NCBI GenBank assembly: GCA_052093725.1
Contig: JBQDHL010000046.1
Coordinates: 1-12,715, forward strand
Length of the DNA: 12,715 bases
From: Jeotgalicoccus sp052093725
Lineage (GTDB): Bacteria; Bacillota; Bacilli; Staphylococcales; Salinicoccaceae
Direction: 5' to 3'
Positions 1 through 5,768 of the stretch are shown here, in pieces; the stretch's first letter is position 1, and each line of letters opens with the position of its first letter. A model generated the notes under the pieces. It was not told the DNA's origin and searched no databases. It worked only from the letters and a program-made list of their open reading frames with translations. Made by a program: the position numbers and the translations under genes.

Positions 1-2
1 AA

Positions 3-1217
3 GAAGAATTAATTGAACGTTTATCGAGATATGCAAAAATTGATACACAGTCGGACGCATCGAGTGATACAGTGCCGTCGACTGATAAACAGTGGAACCT
101 CTTAAAAGAACTGGAGACGGAGCTGAATGCAATCGGCATGAGCAATGTTAACTTAGATGATAAAGGCTATTTGTTTGCAGAACTTCCTGCAAATATTGAA
201 GGCAAAAAGACGATAGGATTTTTAGCTCATGTTGATACTGCAACTGATTTTACAGGAACAAATGTTAAGCCTCAGCTCGTAAAATACGAAGGCGGCAACA
301 TCGTGCTTAACGACACACTGGATATTGTTCTGTCACCGGAACAGTTTCCTAATTTAAATAATTATAAAGGTCATACATTGATGACTACCGACGGTACAAC
401 GTTGCTTGGTGCTGACAATAAAGCAGGTGTCGCAGAAATAGTGACAGCTGTAGAATACTTAATTAACCATCCGGAAGTTAAACATGGCACAGTAAAAATC
501 GGCTTTACACCGGATGAAGAAATCGGACGCGGACCTCATGACTTCGACGTTGAAAAATTCGATGCTGATTTCGCATACACAGTCGACGGCGGCCCTTTAG
601 GCGAACTGCAGTACGAAAGCTTTAATGCGGCAGGTGCATCAGTTAAAGTGACAGGAAACAGTGTGCATCCCGGCACAGCGAAAAATAAAATGGTGAATGC
701 TGTCCGTATTGCAGCTGATATTATTACCGGTTTTGACGCTGCCGATACACCAGAGAAGACAGAAGGCTATGAAGGATTCAATCACATATCAAACCTCACA
801 GGTGACGTTGAAACAGCAGAATTCAATATGATTATACGCGACTTTGATACAGTATCATTTAAAGAACGCAAAGAATCAGTAGAACAGAAAATTACTGACT
901 TCAATGAAAAATATCCGGAAGCAACAATAGAACTGAATATGACTGATCAGTATTACAATATGAAAGAAGTCATAGAAAAAGATATGACGATAGTAAACCT
1001 TGCTGAAGAAGCAATGAAATCATTAGACATTGAACCGGTGGTTCAACCAGTTCGCGGGGGAACAGACGGGTCGCAACTGTCTTATAAAGGGCTGCCGGCA
1101 CCGAACATCTTTACAGGTGGAGAAAACTTCCATGGAAAATTTGAATTCGCTTCGATAGAAGATATGGAAAAATCAGTGCAGACAATAGTTAAAATCATTG
1201 AATTAAACGCCAAATAA
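3..1217 (+). CDS. pepT: Peptidase T (tripeptide aminopeptidase), 5'-partial
   Basis: Cytoplasmic zinc aminopeptidase of the M20 family that removes the N-terminal residue from tripeptides, finishing the breakdown of imported or recycled peptides. The frame is already open at base 3, and the first visible residues (EELIERLSRYAKIDTQSD) match the start of PepT. Only about two residues, including the start codon, should be missing; 404 are visible against roughly 408 for the family. Metal-site motifs appear in order: AHVDTATDF, LLGADNKAG, GFTPDEEIGRG, YTVDGG and, near the end, GGENFHGKF. The dimerisation-domain motif NSVHPGTAKNKMVNA is also present. With two residues added, the first His and the bridging Asp fall at 78 and 140, as I recall for the Salmonella enzyme. 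An internal GTG at 72 is in frame but is not the real start. The gene is intact to its TAA and is followed by a hairpin terminator. Confidence 0.96.
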   Translation, partial: EELIERLSRYAKIDTQSDASSDTVPSTDKQWNLLKELETELNAIGMSNVNLDDKGYLFAELPANIEGKKTIGFLAHVDTATDFTGTNVKPQLVKYEGGNIVLNDTLDIVLSPEQFPNLNNYKGHTLMTTDGTTLLGADNKAGVAEIVTAVEYLINHPEVKHGTVKIGFTPDEEIGRGPHDFDVEKFDADFAYTVDGGPLGELQYESFNAAGASVKVTGNSVHPGTAKNKMVNAVRIAADIITGFDAADTPEKTEGYEGFNHISNLTGDVETAEFNMIIRDFDTVSFKERKESVEQKITDFNEKYPEATIELNMTDQYYNMKEVIEKDMTIVNLAEEAMKSLDIEPVVQPVRGGTDGSQLSYKGLPAPNIFTGGENFHGKFEFASIEDMEKSVQTIVKIIELNAK

Positions 1218-1227
1218 AACACAAAAT

Positions 1228-1290
1228 AAAAATGCCTTTGAATCCTAGGGCTCAAGCGATTTCCCAGGAAAGTAAAGGCATTTTTAGATT
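1228..1290 (+). terminator. Terminator of pepT, probably bidirectional
   Basis: A perfect 12-bp stem (AAAAATGCCTTT at 1228-1239 with AAAGGCATTTTT at 1274-1285) encloses a 34-base loop. The loop folds further: TCCT-A-GGG (1243-1250) pairs with CCCAGGA (1263-1269) with one bulged A. A-rich and T-rich flanks on opposite sides would let it stop transcription from pepT and also leftward readthrough from the exporter gene. Confidence 0.85.
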
Positions 1291-1312
1291 AAAAGATATT
1301 ACTATTAGTGAT

Positions 1313-1350
1313 AAAAAAATCAGCAGAGATTAGTCTCTGCTGATTTTTTT
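1313..1350 (-). terminator. Terminator of the MFS exporter, overlapping its stop codon
   Basis: A perfect 17-bp stem (1313-1329 with 1334-1350) has a 4-base loop at 1330-1333. The core is TCAGCAGAGA, flanked by seven A and seven T. On the reverse strand the hairpin ends in a T-run, so it terminates the exporter mRNA. The ascending arm encodes the protein's last residues (KKISRD), and the stop codon (1330-1332) sits in the loop. The mirrored A/T tracts mean it could also act on rightward transcription. Confidence 0.92.
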
Positions 1351-2811
1351 CTTGTCGTCATTTATCGGACGTGCTTTAGCAAGGGATTTGCCAATTGTAT
1401 CTGTGGCACTCGCCTGTTTCAGGAAGAACGAAGCGATAAGTGCTAAGAATAAGAAACATGTACCGACAAGGAATGATAAGTTAATACCTTCCAGTGTTGC
1501 CTGGTTAATCATTGCTTCTGTAGGATTATCCATGTTGCCTACGGTAATGTTTGTGTATGTCTGCATTACAGTAATTAAGAGCGCAATACCGATTGATCCG
1601 CTGACCTGATTCAGCATACTGTTCAGCGATGAACCATGCGGCGTCAAATGAGCCGGCAGCGAGTTCATACCGTTGGTCATTACAGGTGTATTAACCATAG
1701 TCATACCAAGAGCGCGAATCATATAAATTGTTAACAGATACGAGAATGATGTATCTATTTCGAGACGGCTTAAGAAGAATGTTGTGACAACAGCCAGAGT
1801 TAATCCGGTAATTGCCATTACTTTCGGTCCGTACATATCAAACAGCTTGCCTGATACAGGACTCATCAGTCCCATAATTAATGCTCCGGGGAGCATTAAA
1901 AGACCTGTATCCAGTGGACTCAGTCCTTGAATATCCTGCATGAAAATAGGAATTAAAATCATTCCTGCGAATAATGCCATATTTGCAGCACCGATAATCA
2001 GTGAAGCAATTGTGTACATCGAGTATTTATATACTCTGAAGTCGAGCATTGGATGTTCCAGTTTGAACTGTCTCATAACGTAAAGTGTAATAGCTGCAAT
2101 ACCTAAGAGCAGCGGAATTAACACAGTTGAACTTGCAAGTCCGTTTTCTCCAGCAGAACTTAAACCGTAAAGCACTCCTCCGAACCCGATAGTGGACAGG
2201 ATAATGGAAGTTATATCAATATGTGCTTCACGGTGCTGCTGAACTTCCGGAAGTTTCCAGAACCCAACAGCGAGAACGACAACGAGAATAGGAATCATCA
2301 TAAAGAACAGCATATGCCATGAATAGCTTTCAACAACAACACCGGATACAGTAGGTCCGATAGCAGGTGCGAAGAACATCACTAAACTGAAGAGTCCCAT
2401 CGCAGTACCGCGTTTATCAGGCGGGAAGCTGCTGATCATAATATTCATTAAGAGCGGCATAAGCATCGCAGAACCCGACGCCTGAATCATACGTCCTAAA
2501 ATTAAAACGATAAAAGTCGGTGAAAACCCGGCAACGACAGTACCGAGAAGAAACAGTGACATGGCTGTTAAGAATAAAGTTCTGGCACTGAATTTCTGCA
2601 TCAAATACGCTGTAGTTGGTATGATAATACCGGAAACAAGCATGTAGGATGTAGAAACCCATTGAACGTCAGAAGTGGAAATCCCGAAATCATCTTTGAT
2701 TGCGGGAAGGGCGACGTTTAAAAAAGTGTTCGATAAGAACGAGATGAAAGCACCGGATAATAAAATAATTATTAATTTGTAATCCGGTTTTTTATGAGAT
2801 ATTTCAGACAT
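1330..2811 (-). CDS. MFS multidrug exporter, DHA2 family (14 TM, EmrB/QacA/LmrB-like)
   Basis: Proton-driven drug or metabolite exporter of the inner membrane. The 493 residues contain about 14 hydrophobic segments, as expected for the DHA2 (drug:H+ antiporter 2) group. Visible family signatures are NTFLNVALPAIKDDFGIS in helix 1, VQWVSTSYML entering helix 2, GRMIQASGSAMLMPL (motif B with the conserved Arg and Gln) and APAIGPTVSGVVVE (antiporter motif C) in helix 5. The loop between helices 2 and 3 (YLMQKFSARTLF) is a weak version of motif A. The substrate cannot be told from sequence; LmrB/MdeA-type exporters are the nearest match I recognise. The ATG at 2811 is supported by AAGGGG at 2819-2824 on the reverse strand, seven bases away. 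The gene has its own promoter (2847-2875) and its C-terminal codons form part of its terminator. Confidence 0.93.
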   Translation of the reverse strand: MSEISHKKPDYKLIIILLSGAFISFLSNTFLNVALPAIKDDFGISTSDVQWVSTSYMLVSGIIIPTTAYLMQKFSARTLFLTAMSLFLLGTVVAGFSPTFIVLILGRMIQASGSAMLMPLLMNIMISSFPPDKRGTAMGLFSLVMFFAPAIGPTVSGVVVESYSWHMLFFMMIPILVVVLAVGFWKLPEVQQHREAHIDITSIILSTIGFGGVLYGLSSAGENGLASSTVLIPLLLGIAAITLYVMRQFKLEHPMLDFRVYKYSMYTIASLIIGAANMALFAGMILIPIFMQDIQGLSPLDTGLLMLPGALIMGLMSPVSGKLFDMYGPKVMAITGLTLAVVTTFFLSRLEIDTSFSYLLTIYMIRALGMTMVNTPVMTNGMNSLPAHLTPHGSSLNSMLNQVSGSIGIALLITVMQTYTNITVGNMDNPTEAMINQATLEGINLSFLVGTCFLFLALIASFFLKQASATDTIGKSLAKARPINDDKKKISRD

Positions 2812-2846
2812 TTATTTTCCCCTTTTACCATAAAATCAATTTAACA

Positions 2847-2875
2847 ATTATACCGCATATTAAATAAAATTTCAT
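2847..2875 (-). promoter_or_regulatory. Sigma-A promoter of the MFS exporter
   Basis: Read on the reverse strand: -35 ATGAAA (2870-2875, 4 of 6), a 17-base spacer, and a perfect -10 TATAAT (2847-2852). The 5' leader would be about 30 bases and would include the AAGGGG ribosome binding site. The promoter lies between the 58-codon gene and the exporter, so the exporter need not depend on readthrough from upstream. Confidence 0.7.
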
Positions 2876-2884
2876 TAAAAAGAT

Positions 2885-3061
2885 TTAACCTATACGGTTA
2901 TCAATCTGAATATAAATAAAGAAACCTACTGTAATACCTAGTAAAACTGAAATCGGCAGGGCATATGTGTCCGGGATTGATGGTAAGAAAGTTTCAATAA
3001 CCCAGTTAATACCAAGAAAGCAAAGTGCCATAATAACGATGGAGCCTAAAACACGGGTCAT
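2885..3061 (-). CDS. Small two-helix membrane protein, 58 aa, unknown function
   Basis: I do not recognise this protein. The reverse strand encodes 58 residues, starting MTRVLGSIVIMALCFLGINW and ending YIQIDNRIG. Two hydrophobic stretches (about 4-25 and 34-52) are split by a short polar, proline-containing link (LPSIPDTYALP), so it should be a hairpin in the membrane. The main support is the start: AAGGAGG at 3069-3075 lies seven bases before the ATG, one of the best ribosome binding sites in the window, and there is no competing frame. It lies upstream of the MFS gene on the same strand with 73 bases between them, and the exporter has its own promoter in that gap. It is divergent from the methyltransferase. 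I cannot point to a clear promoter for it. Confidence 0.75.
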   Translation of the reverse strand: MTRVLGSIVIMALCFLGINWVIETFLPSIPDTYALPISVLLGITVGFFIYIQIDNRIG

Positions 3062-3068
3062 AAATTCT

Positions 3069-3075
3069 CCTCCTT
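3069..3075 (-). promoter_or_regulatory. Ribosome binding site of the 58-aa membrane protein
   Basis: AAGGAGG on the reverse strand, seven bases before the ATG at 3061. This full match to the 16S rRNA tail is the main reason to accept the short frame as a gene. Confidence 0.85.
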
Positions 3076-3108
3076 TTCGAAAATAACTGTATCTTTAAAT
3101 CTTATCAA

Positions 3109-3140
3109 ACCTTAAGGTAGACATGTGAGTAAAATACCTT
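3109..3140. promoter_or_regulatory. Possible operator between the 58-aa gene and the methyltransferase
   Basis: A perfect 10-bp palindrome, ACCTTAAGGT (3109-3118), is followed by an inverted pair, AAGGTA (3114-3119) and TACCTT (3135-3140), 15 bases apart. They sit between divergent starts, just upstream of a weak -10-like TATAAA (3146-3151) for the methyltransferase. A dimeric repressor or activator site is possible, but no regulator gene is adjacent. Confidence 0.3.
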
Positions 3141-3181
3141 GATAATATAAAGTAATCAGTATTAGTGGAGGGAAACTTATT

Positions 3182-3973
3182 ATGAAGACAAATTTTCATA
3201 ATTATGCCGAGGAGTATTTTCAACACAGAAATGATATTCCTAGTGTATTTTTTGAAGAACTGGCTAAAAGAAACATCGACTTATCAGGAAGTAAAGTTGC
3301 AGATATAGGAGCTGGTCCTGGATTCGTCAGTAAAGCATTGAGCGACCATGGTGCAATTGTCGATGCAGTTGAACCATCAGAAGAGTTTATTGAAATTGGA
3401 AAGAAATATGTCGGTAATGATGATAGAATCAGTTTCACTAAAGGCACTGCAGAAAAAACAGGACTTGCAGATGAGACGTATGATGTTGTTATCGTAATGA
3501 GGGCATGGCATTGGTTTGACAGCGAGAAGGCATCGAAGGAAGCGAGACGCATTCTTAAGCCGGACGGAATTTTAATCGTTGCTGATATCGGATTTAAAGT
3601 ATCCAGCAAGATGATGAAAGATTCGATGAAGATTGTTAAGAAAAATTCCAAGCACGAAGAGCTAAAACCAGCCGGATCAAAAGATGATTCAATTCAGAAG
3701 ATTAATGGTTTCCCTGTTGAATGGTTTAGCGACTGGCGTCATGAAAAATTAGATCTTGAAGATTTTTTCAAGCACGAATACAAAGTTAAGTTTACAGATC
3801 GGGAATGGCTCGGCAGATTGGGTACTTCATCATGGCTTGTAAGCTTTAAAAAGAAACAGATGGACAAGACGATGGAAAAAATTTCAAAACTGCTGAATTC
3901 CATGGACGACGAGAAGAAACATAAAGTGCCTCACGTACTGAATGTAGCAATATTAAGAAATAAACATAAGTAA
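3182..3973 (+). CDS. Class I SAM-dependent methyltransferase
   Basis: Cytoplasmic methyltransferase of the Methyltransf_11 type with a Rossmann-like fold that moves a methyl group from S-adenosylmethionine to an unidentified acceptor. Motif I is VADIGAGPG at residues 39-47, followed by the ribose-binding acidic residue in VDAVEP (E64). The post-motif DVVIVMRAWHWFD occupies about 101-113 and LKPDGILIVADIG about 125-137. The 263 residues include a Lys-rich C-terminal half (about 145-260) that is less conserved in this family and probably sets the substrate. The N-terminus (YAEEYFQHRNDIP) is typical of YafE/UbiE-like small-molecule methyltransferases. The start has GGAGGG at 3167-3172, nine bases before the ATG. 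It is transcribed alone, with a terminator 10 bases after its stop. The acceptor cannot be deduced from the context. Confidence 0.9.
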   Translation: MKTNFHNYAEEYFQHRNDIPSVFFEELAKRNIDLSGSKVADIGAGPGFVSKALSDHGAIVDAVEPSEEFIEIGKKYVGNDDRISFTKGTAEKTGLADETYDVVIVMRAWHWFDSEKASKEARRILKPDGILIVADIGFKVSSKMMKDSMKIVKKNSKHEELKPAGSKDDSIQKINGFPVEWFSDWRHEKLDLEDFFKHEYKVKFTDREWLGRLGTSSWLVSFKKKQMDKTMEKISKLLNSMDDEKKHKVPHVLNVAILRNKHK

Positions 3974-3983
3974 TATTTAATAT

Positions 3984-4020
3984 AAAAAAGGGCGATTGTT
4001 TCGCTCTTTTTTATTTTTTT
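3984..4020 (+). terminator. Terminator of the methyltransferase gene
   Basis: AAAAAAGGGCGA (3984-3995) pairs with TCGCTCTTTTTT (4001-4012) with one G-T wobble around a 5-base loop, followed by a long T-rich tail to 4020. Confidence 0.88.
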
Positions 4021-4214
4021 GTAAAAAATATGAAAACGTTTCAATACATAATTAATTAATGAAAACGATAACAAGACGGGTTAATATGCATATTAATGAA
4101 TAATGTATATAGAATGTAAGGCTAAATAAAACTTTACTACATTACTTGTTATATATAAGTAAATTAACTAAAAATTGGTAATAAATTTACTTTGATAAAG
4201 TCATCACATAATCT
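4021..4214. other. AT-rich intergenic region with palindromes, no recognised gene
   Basis: Together with its flanks this is part of about 330 bases (3974-4307) without a recognised gene. It contains two TGAAAACG repeats 29 bases apart (4031 and 4060) and a perfect 16-bp palindrome, TTAATATGCATATTAA (4081-4096). A 9-bp inverted repeat, AAGTAAATT (4157-4165) with AATTTACTT (4184-4192), has an 18-base loop. Short frames starting at ATGs here lack ribosome binding sites. No hairpin with a T-tail follows that would define a small RNA, although a leader or sRNA cannot be excluded. Confidence 0.55.
4060..4073 (+). promoter_or_regulatory. cre-like site (CcpA catabolite control)
   Basis: TGAAAACGATAACA matches every fixed position of the Gram-positive cre consensus TGWNANCGNTNWCA. 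A weaker relative, TGAAAACGTTTCA, sits at 4031-4043. The site is about 140 bases upstream of the -35 box of the 49-codon gene, far for direct repression, so it may serve an unrecognised promoter or act from a distance. Confidence 0.5.
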
Positions 4215-4243
4215 TTGAAAACCCTTGGTGTATATAGTATTAT
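4215..4243 (+). promoter_or_regulatory. Sigma-A promoter of the 49-aa gene
   Basis: -35 TTGAAA (4215-4220, 5 of 6), spacer of exactly 17 bases, -10 TATTAT (4238-4243, 5 of 6). Predicted transcription starts near 4250, leaving a leader of about 58 bases before the ATG at 4308. An in-frame TTG falls within the -35 box, so translation cannot start there on this transcript. Confidence 0.78.
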
Positions 4244-4293
4244 TAAGATACATAAAAGAGGTACAGAGAAATACTCTAATATAAAATTTCAAA

Positions 4294-4300
4294 AAGGAGG
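4294..4300 (+). promoter_or_regulatory. Ribosome binding site fixing the start of the 49-aa gene
   Basis: AAGGAGG, seven bases before the ATG at 4308. This places the start 31 codons inside a longer open frame and makes the upstream extension untenable. Confidence 0.88.
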
Positions 4301-4307
4301 ACTAAAA

Positions 4308-4457
4308 ATGATTATATCTGATAAACTTACAGCAGAAGTTCGTATGCAGGAATATAAAGAAATTGCGTATAATAATTCAATTTTAACAGAGAAGAAAACT
4401 AACGGCAAAACTAAGCGTCCATTTTTAAATAAATTAATCAGCGCTTTATCTCTGTAA
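4308..4457 (+). CDS. Unrecognised small protein, 49 aa, with its own promoter and terminator
   Basis: I do not recognise this protein and assign no function. The 49 residues begin MIISDKLTAEVRMQEYKEIA and end KRPFLNKLISALSL. The first part could be a helix (residues 6-20). The middle is Lys/Thr/Asn-rich and basic (TEKKTNGKTKR), and the last 14 residues could form a basic amphipathic helix. There is no signal peptide and no membrane segment long enough to span. Support for a real gene is strong for such a short frame: a sigma-A promoter with 17-base spacing, AAGGAGG seven bases before the ATG, tandem stops TAATAA, and a hairpin terminator 22 bases beyond the stop. It is monocistronic. The region upstream has a cre-like site, so carbon-source control is possible but unproven. 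A regulatory RNA that also encodes a peptide is an alternative reading. Confidence 0.72.
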   Translation: MIISDKLTAEVRMQEYKEIAYNNSILTEKKTNGKTKRPFLNKLISALSL

Positions 4458-4479
4458 TAACCAGTTAAATATAAATGAT

Positions 4480-4512
4480 GCCATTCCTGAAGAGAGAGGA
4501 ATGGCTTTTTTT
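4480..4512 (+). terminator. Terminator of the 49-aa gene
   Basis: GCCATTCCT (4480-4488) pairs perfectly with AGGAATGGC (4497-4505) around an 8-base loop, followed by seven T. It lies just past the 3' end of the convergent VOC gene. The reverse direction lacks a good T-run, so it mainly serves the forward gene. Confidence 0.9.
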
Positions 4513-4514
4513 GT

Positions 4515-4892
4515 TTAAATTAAATTTAATTGCCACGATACACCAAACTGATCCTGAATCCACGCATAGCGTTTACTCACATTATAATCATCCAGCGGAA
4601 TATGAATCGCTCCATTTTTCTTCAGCTTTCTGTACAGCATCTCAATTTCATTTAGATTTTCACATTCAATATAGATAGACATACTCGGTGTAAATGTGAA
4701 TTCAGAAGGTACTTCCGAATCGCGAATCATCAGATGCATTTCACCGATGCCGATGATTGCCTGCTGTATTTTATTTGAATCTGTATAGTTCACGAGTTGA
4801 ATAATATCGAAATTATGAAACACCTCTTTATAGTATTCAAGTGCTTCAAAGGCACGTCCCTCAAACGTTAGGAAGGGCATTGCTGCTCTCAT
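4515..4892 (-). CDS. VOC superfamily protein (glyoxalase/PhnB-like)
   Basis: A 125-residue protein with the vicinal oxygen chelate fold, closest in look to the PhnB-like group (3-demethylubiquinone methyltransferase-type domain). The opening AMPFLTFEGRAFEALEYYKEVF is the family's first beta-alpha unit. The motif GIGEMHLMIRDSE in the middle and the ending RYAWIQDQFGVSWQLNLI are also typical (usual form: DxFGVxWxL). The group includes metal enzymes and drug-resistance or antibiotic-binding proteins, so the reaction and substrate are not predictable. The usual first metal-site His is not obvious, while later acidic residues are present. The ATG at 4892 is supported by AAAGGGGG at 4901-4908 on the reverse strand, eight bases away. 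It is divergent from metN across a 138-base spacer that carries operator-like repeats, so the two may share regulation. Confidence 0.82.
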   Translation of the reverse strand: MRAAMPFLTFEGRAFEALEYYKEVFHNFDIIQLVNYTDSNKIQQAIIGIGEMHLMIRDSEVPSEFTFTPSMSIYIECENLNEIEMLYRKLKKNGAIHIPLDDYNVSKRYAWIQDQFGVSWQLNLI

Positions 4893-4953
4893 TTTATTTT
4901 CCCCCTTTACAACTGATATAGTATTGTTTACAATTTTATGAGAACAGACTGAT

Positions 4954-4998
4954 ACAGTTTGAAAACTGTTACATATCTATATTTTATTATAACAGTTT
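4954..4998. promoter_or_regulatory. Operator-like repeats ahead of metN
   Basis: ACAGTTT (4954-4960) and AAACTGT (4963-4969) form a palindrome with a 2-base centre. A third copy, AACAGTTT (4991-4998), pairs equally well with AAACTGTT (4963-4970) across 20 bases. -10-like sequences (TATATT 4978-4983, TATTAT 4985-4990) lie between the second and third copies. The arrangement suits a dimeric regulator site, and the palindrome resembles the streptococcal MET-box as I recall it (TATAGTTT-N-AAACTATA). It could alternatively form mutually exclusive RNA hairpins. Confidence 0.5.
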
Positions 4999-5030
4999 GC
5001 TACAGATGAAATTTGTAAAGGAGGCATTAA

Positions 5031-5768
5031 ATGATTGCGTTAAATGGTGTTGTTAAACAGTACCAGGGCCAAAGTGGGCCTTTCAGTGCTTTGGATAATA
5101 TATCTGTTCACATAAAAGAAAGTGAAAAATTCGGCATTATCGGTGAGAGCGGATCCGGCAAGTCGACGCTTCTCCGCATGATTAATGCTTTAGAAACACC
5201 GGACGATGGAACAGTAATAGTAGATGGCGAAAATGTCGGGAGCCTGACAGCGAAACAGTTAAGAAAATACCGCAAAAAAATAGGCATGATTTTTCAGCAA
5301 TTCAATTTGCTGAATAACAAGACGGTGGTGGAAAATATTATGCTGCCGTTAAAACTGCATAATTTTGAATCTACTTTAAATATCGATGAAGTCTTGGCAT
5401 TCGTCGGTTTGAGCGATAAGAAAGATAACTATCCGGGACAGCTGTCAGGCGGTCAGAAGCAGCGTGTCGGCATTGCCCGTGCTTTAATTACGAATCCGAA
5501 AATCCTGCTGTGCGATGAACCGACCAGTGCGCTGGATGAAAAAACAACAGATGAGATTGTAAGCGTGCTGAAACGTGCACATGAAGTTTACGGTATGACA
5601 ATCGTCGTCGTTACACATGAATTAAATGTTATTAAGCAATTATGCGACCGGACACTCGTATTGGAAAAGGGCAGGGTGATTGATACAATCGACATAAAAC
5701 CATCAGCACATGTACTTTCTGATGCCTCGTATTATGACCGTATTGTAGAGGTGCTGAAAAATGAGTGA
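5031..5768 (+). CDS. metN: Methionine-type ABC importer ATPase, short form without NIL domain
   Basis: Cytoplasmic ATPase that powers the MetNIQ importer for methionine or a related compound. The 245 residues contain all ABC motifs: Walker A GESGSGKST (38-46), Q-loop FQQFNLLNNKTV (88-99), signature LSGGQKQRVGIARAL (138-152), Walker B ILLCDEPTSALD (158-169) and the switch His in VVTHELN (196). Typical MetN proteins have about 340 residues because of a C-terminal NIL (ferredoxin-like) domain that binds methionine and shuts the transporter down. Here the chain ends soon after the ATPase core with a natural stop that overlaps metI by eight bases, so it is not a frameshift. AAGGAGG (5018-5024) lies six bases before the ATG. 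Assignment to MetN rests on the metI and metQ partners as well as on sequence style. Confidence 0.88.
   Translation: MIALNGVVKQYQGQSGPFSALDNISVHIKESEKFGIIGESGSGKSTLLRMINALETPDDGTVIVDGENVGSLTAKQLRKYRKKIGMIFQQFNLLNNKTVVENIMLPLKLHNFESTLNIDEVLAFVGLSDKKDNYPGQLSGGQKQRVGIARALITNPKILLCDEPTSALDEKTTDEIVSVLKRAHEVYGMTIVVVTHELNVIKQLCDRTLVLEKGRVIDTIDIKPSAHVLSDASYYDRIVEVLKNE

Noticed and set aside
72..74. GTG at 72 as the start of pepT
   Set aside because: The frame is open to the window edge, and the upstream residues match the conserved PepT N-terminus, so the true start is outside the window.
3220..3651. A 143-codon open frame on the reverse strand within the methyltransferase gene
   Set aside because: It lies wholly antisense to a clear SAM methyltransferase with intact motifs, and has no ribosome binding site or family resemblance.
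4096..4119. Very short forward frame starting at an ATG after the 16-bp palindrome
   Set aside because: It has only a few codons and no ribosome binding site.
4215..4307. An N-terminal extension of the 49-aa gene from a TTG at 4215
   Set aside because: The TTG lies inside the -35 box of the predicted promoter, has no ribosome binding site, and a near-perfect site (4294-4300) points to the ATG at 4308.
4475..4678. A 67-codon forward frame with a hydrophobic start
   Set aside because: It begins inside the terminator hairpin of the 49-aa gene and runs antisense to the VOC gene; there is no ribosome binding site.
4893..5030. SAM riboswitch or T-box leader before metN
   Set aside because: The spacer is only 138 bases, lacks a terminator hairpin with a T-run, and shows neither a T-box core sequence nor S-box-like paired elements. 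The repeats look like a DNA operator instead.
5031..5768. metN as a frameshifted or truncated pseudogene
   Set aside because: The reading frame is intact, the stop overlaps metI in a normal coupled arrangement, and no NIL-domain remnant is found in metI or the other frames nearby.
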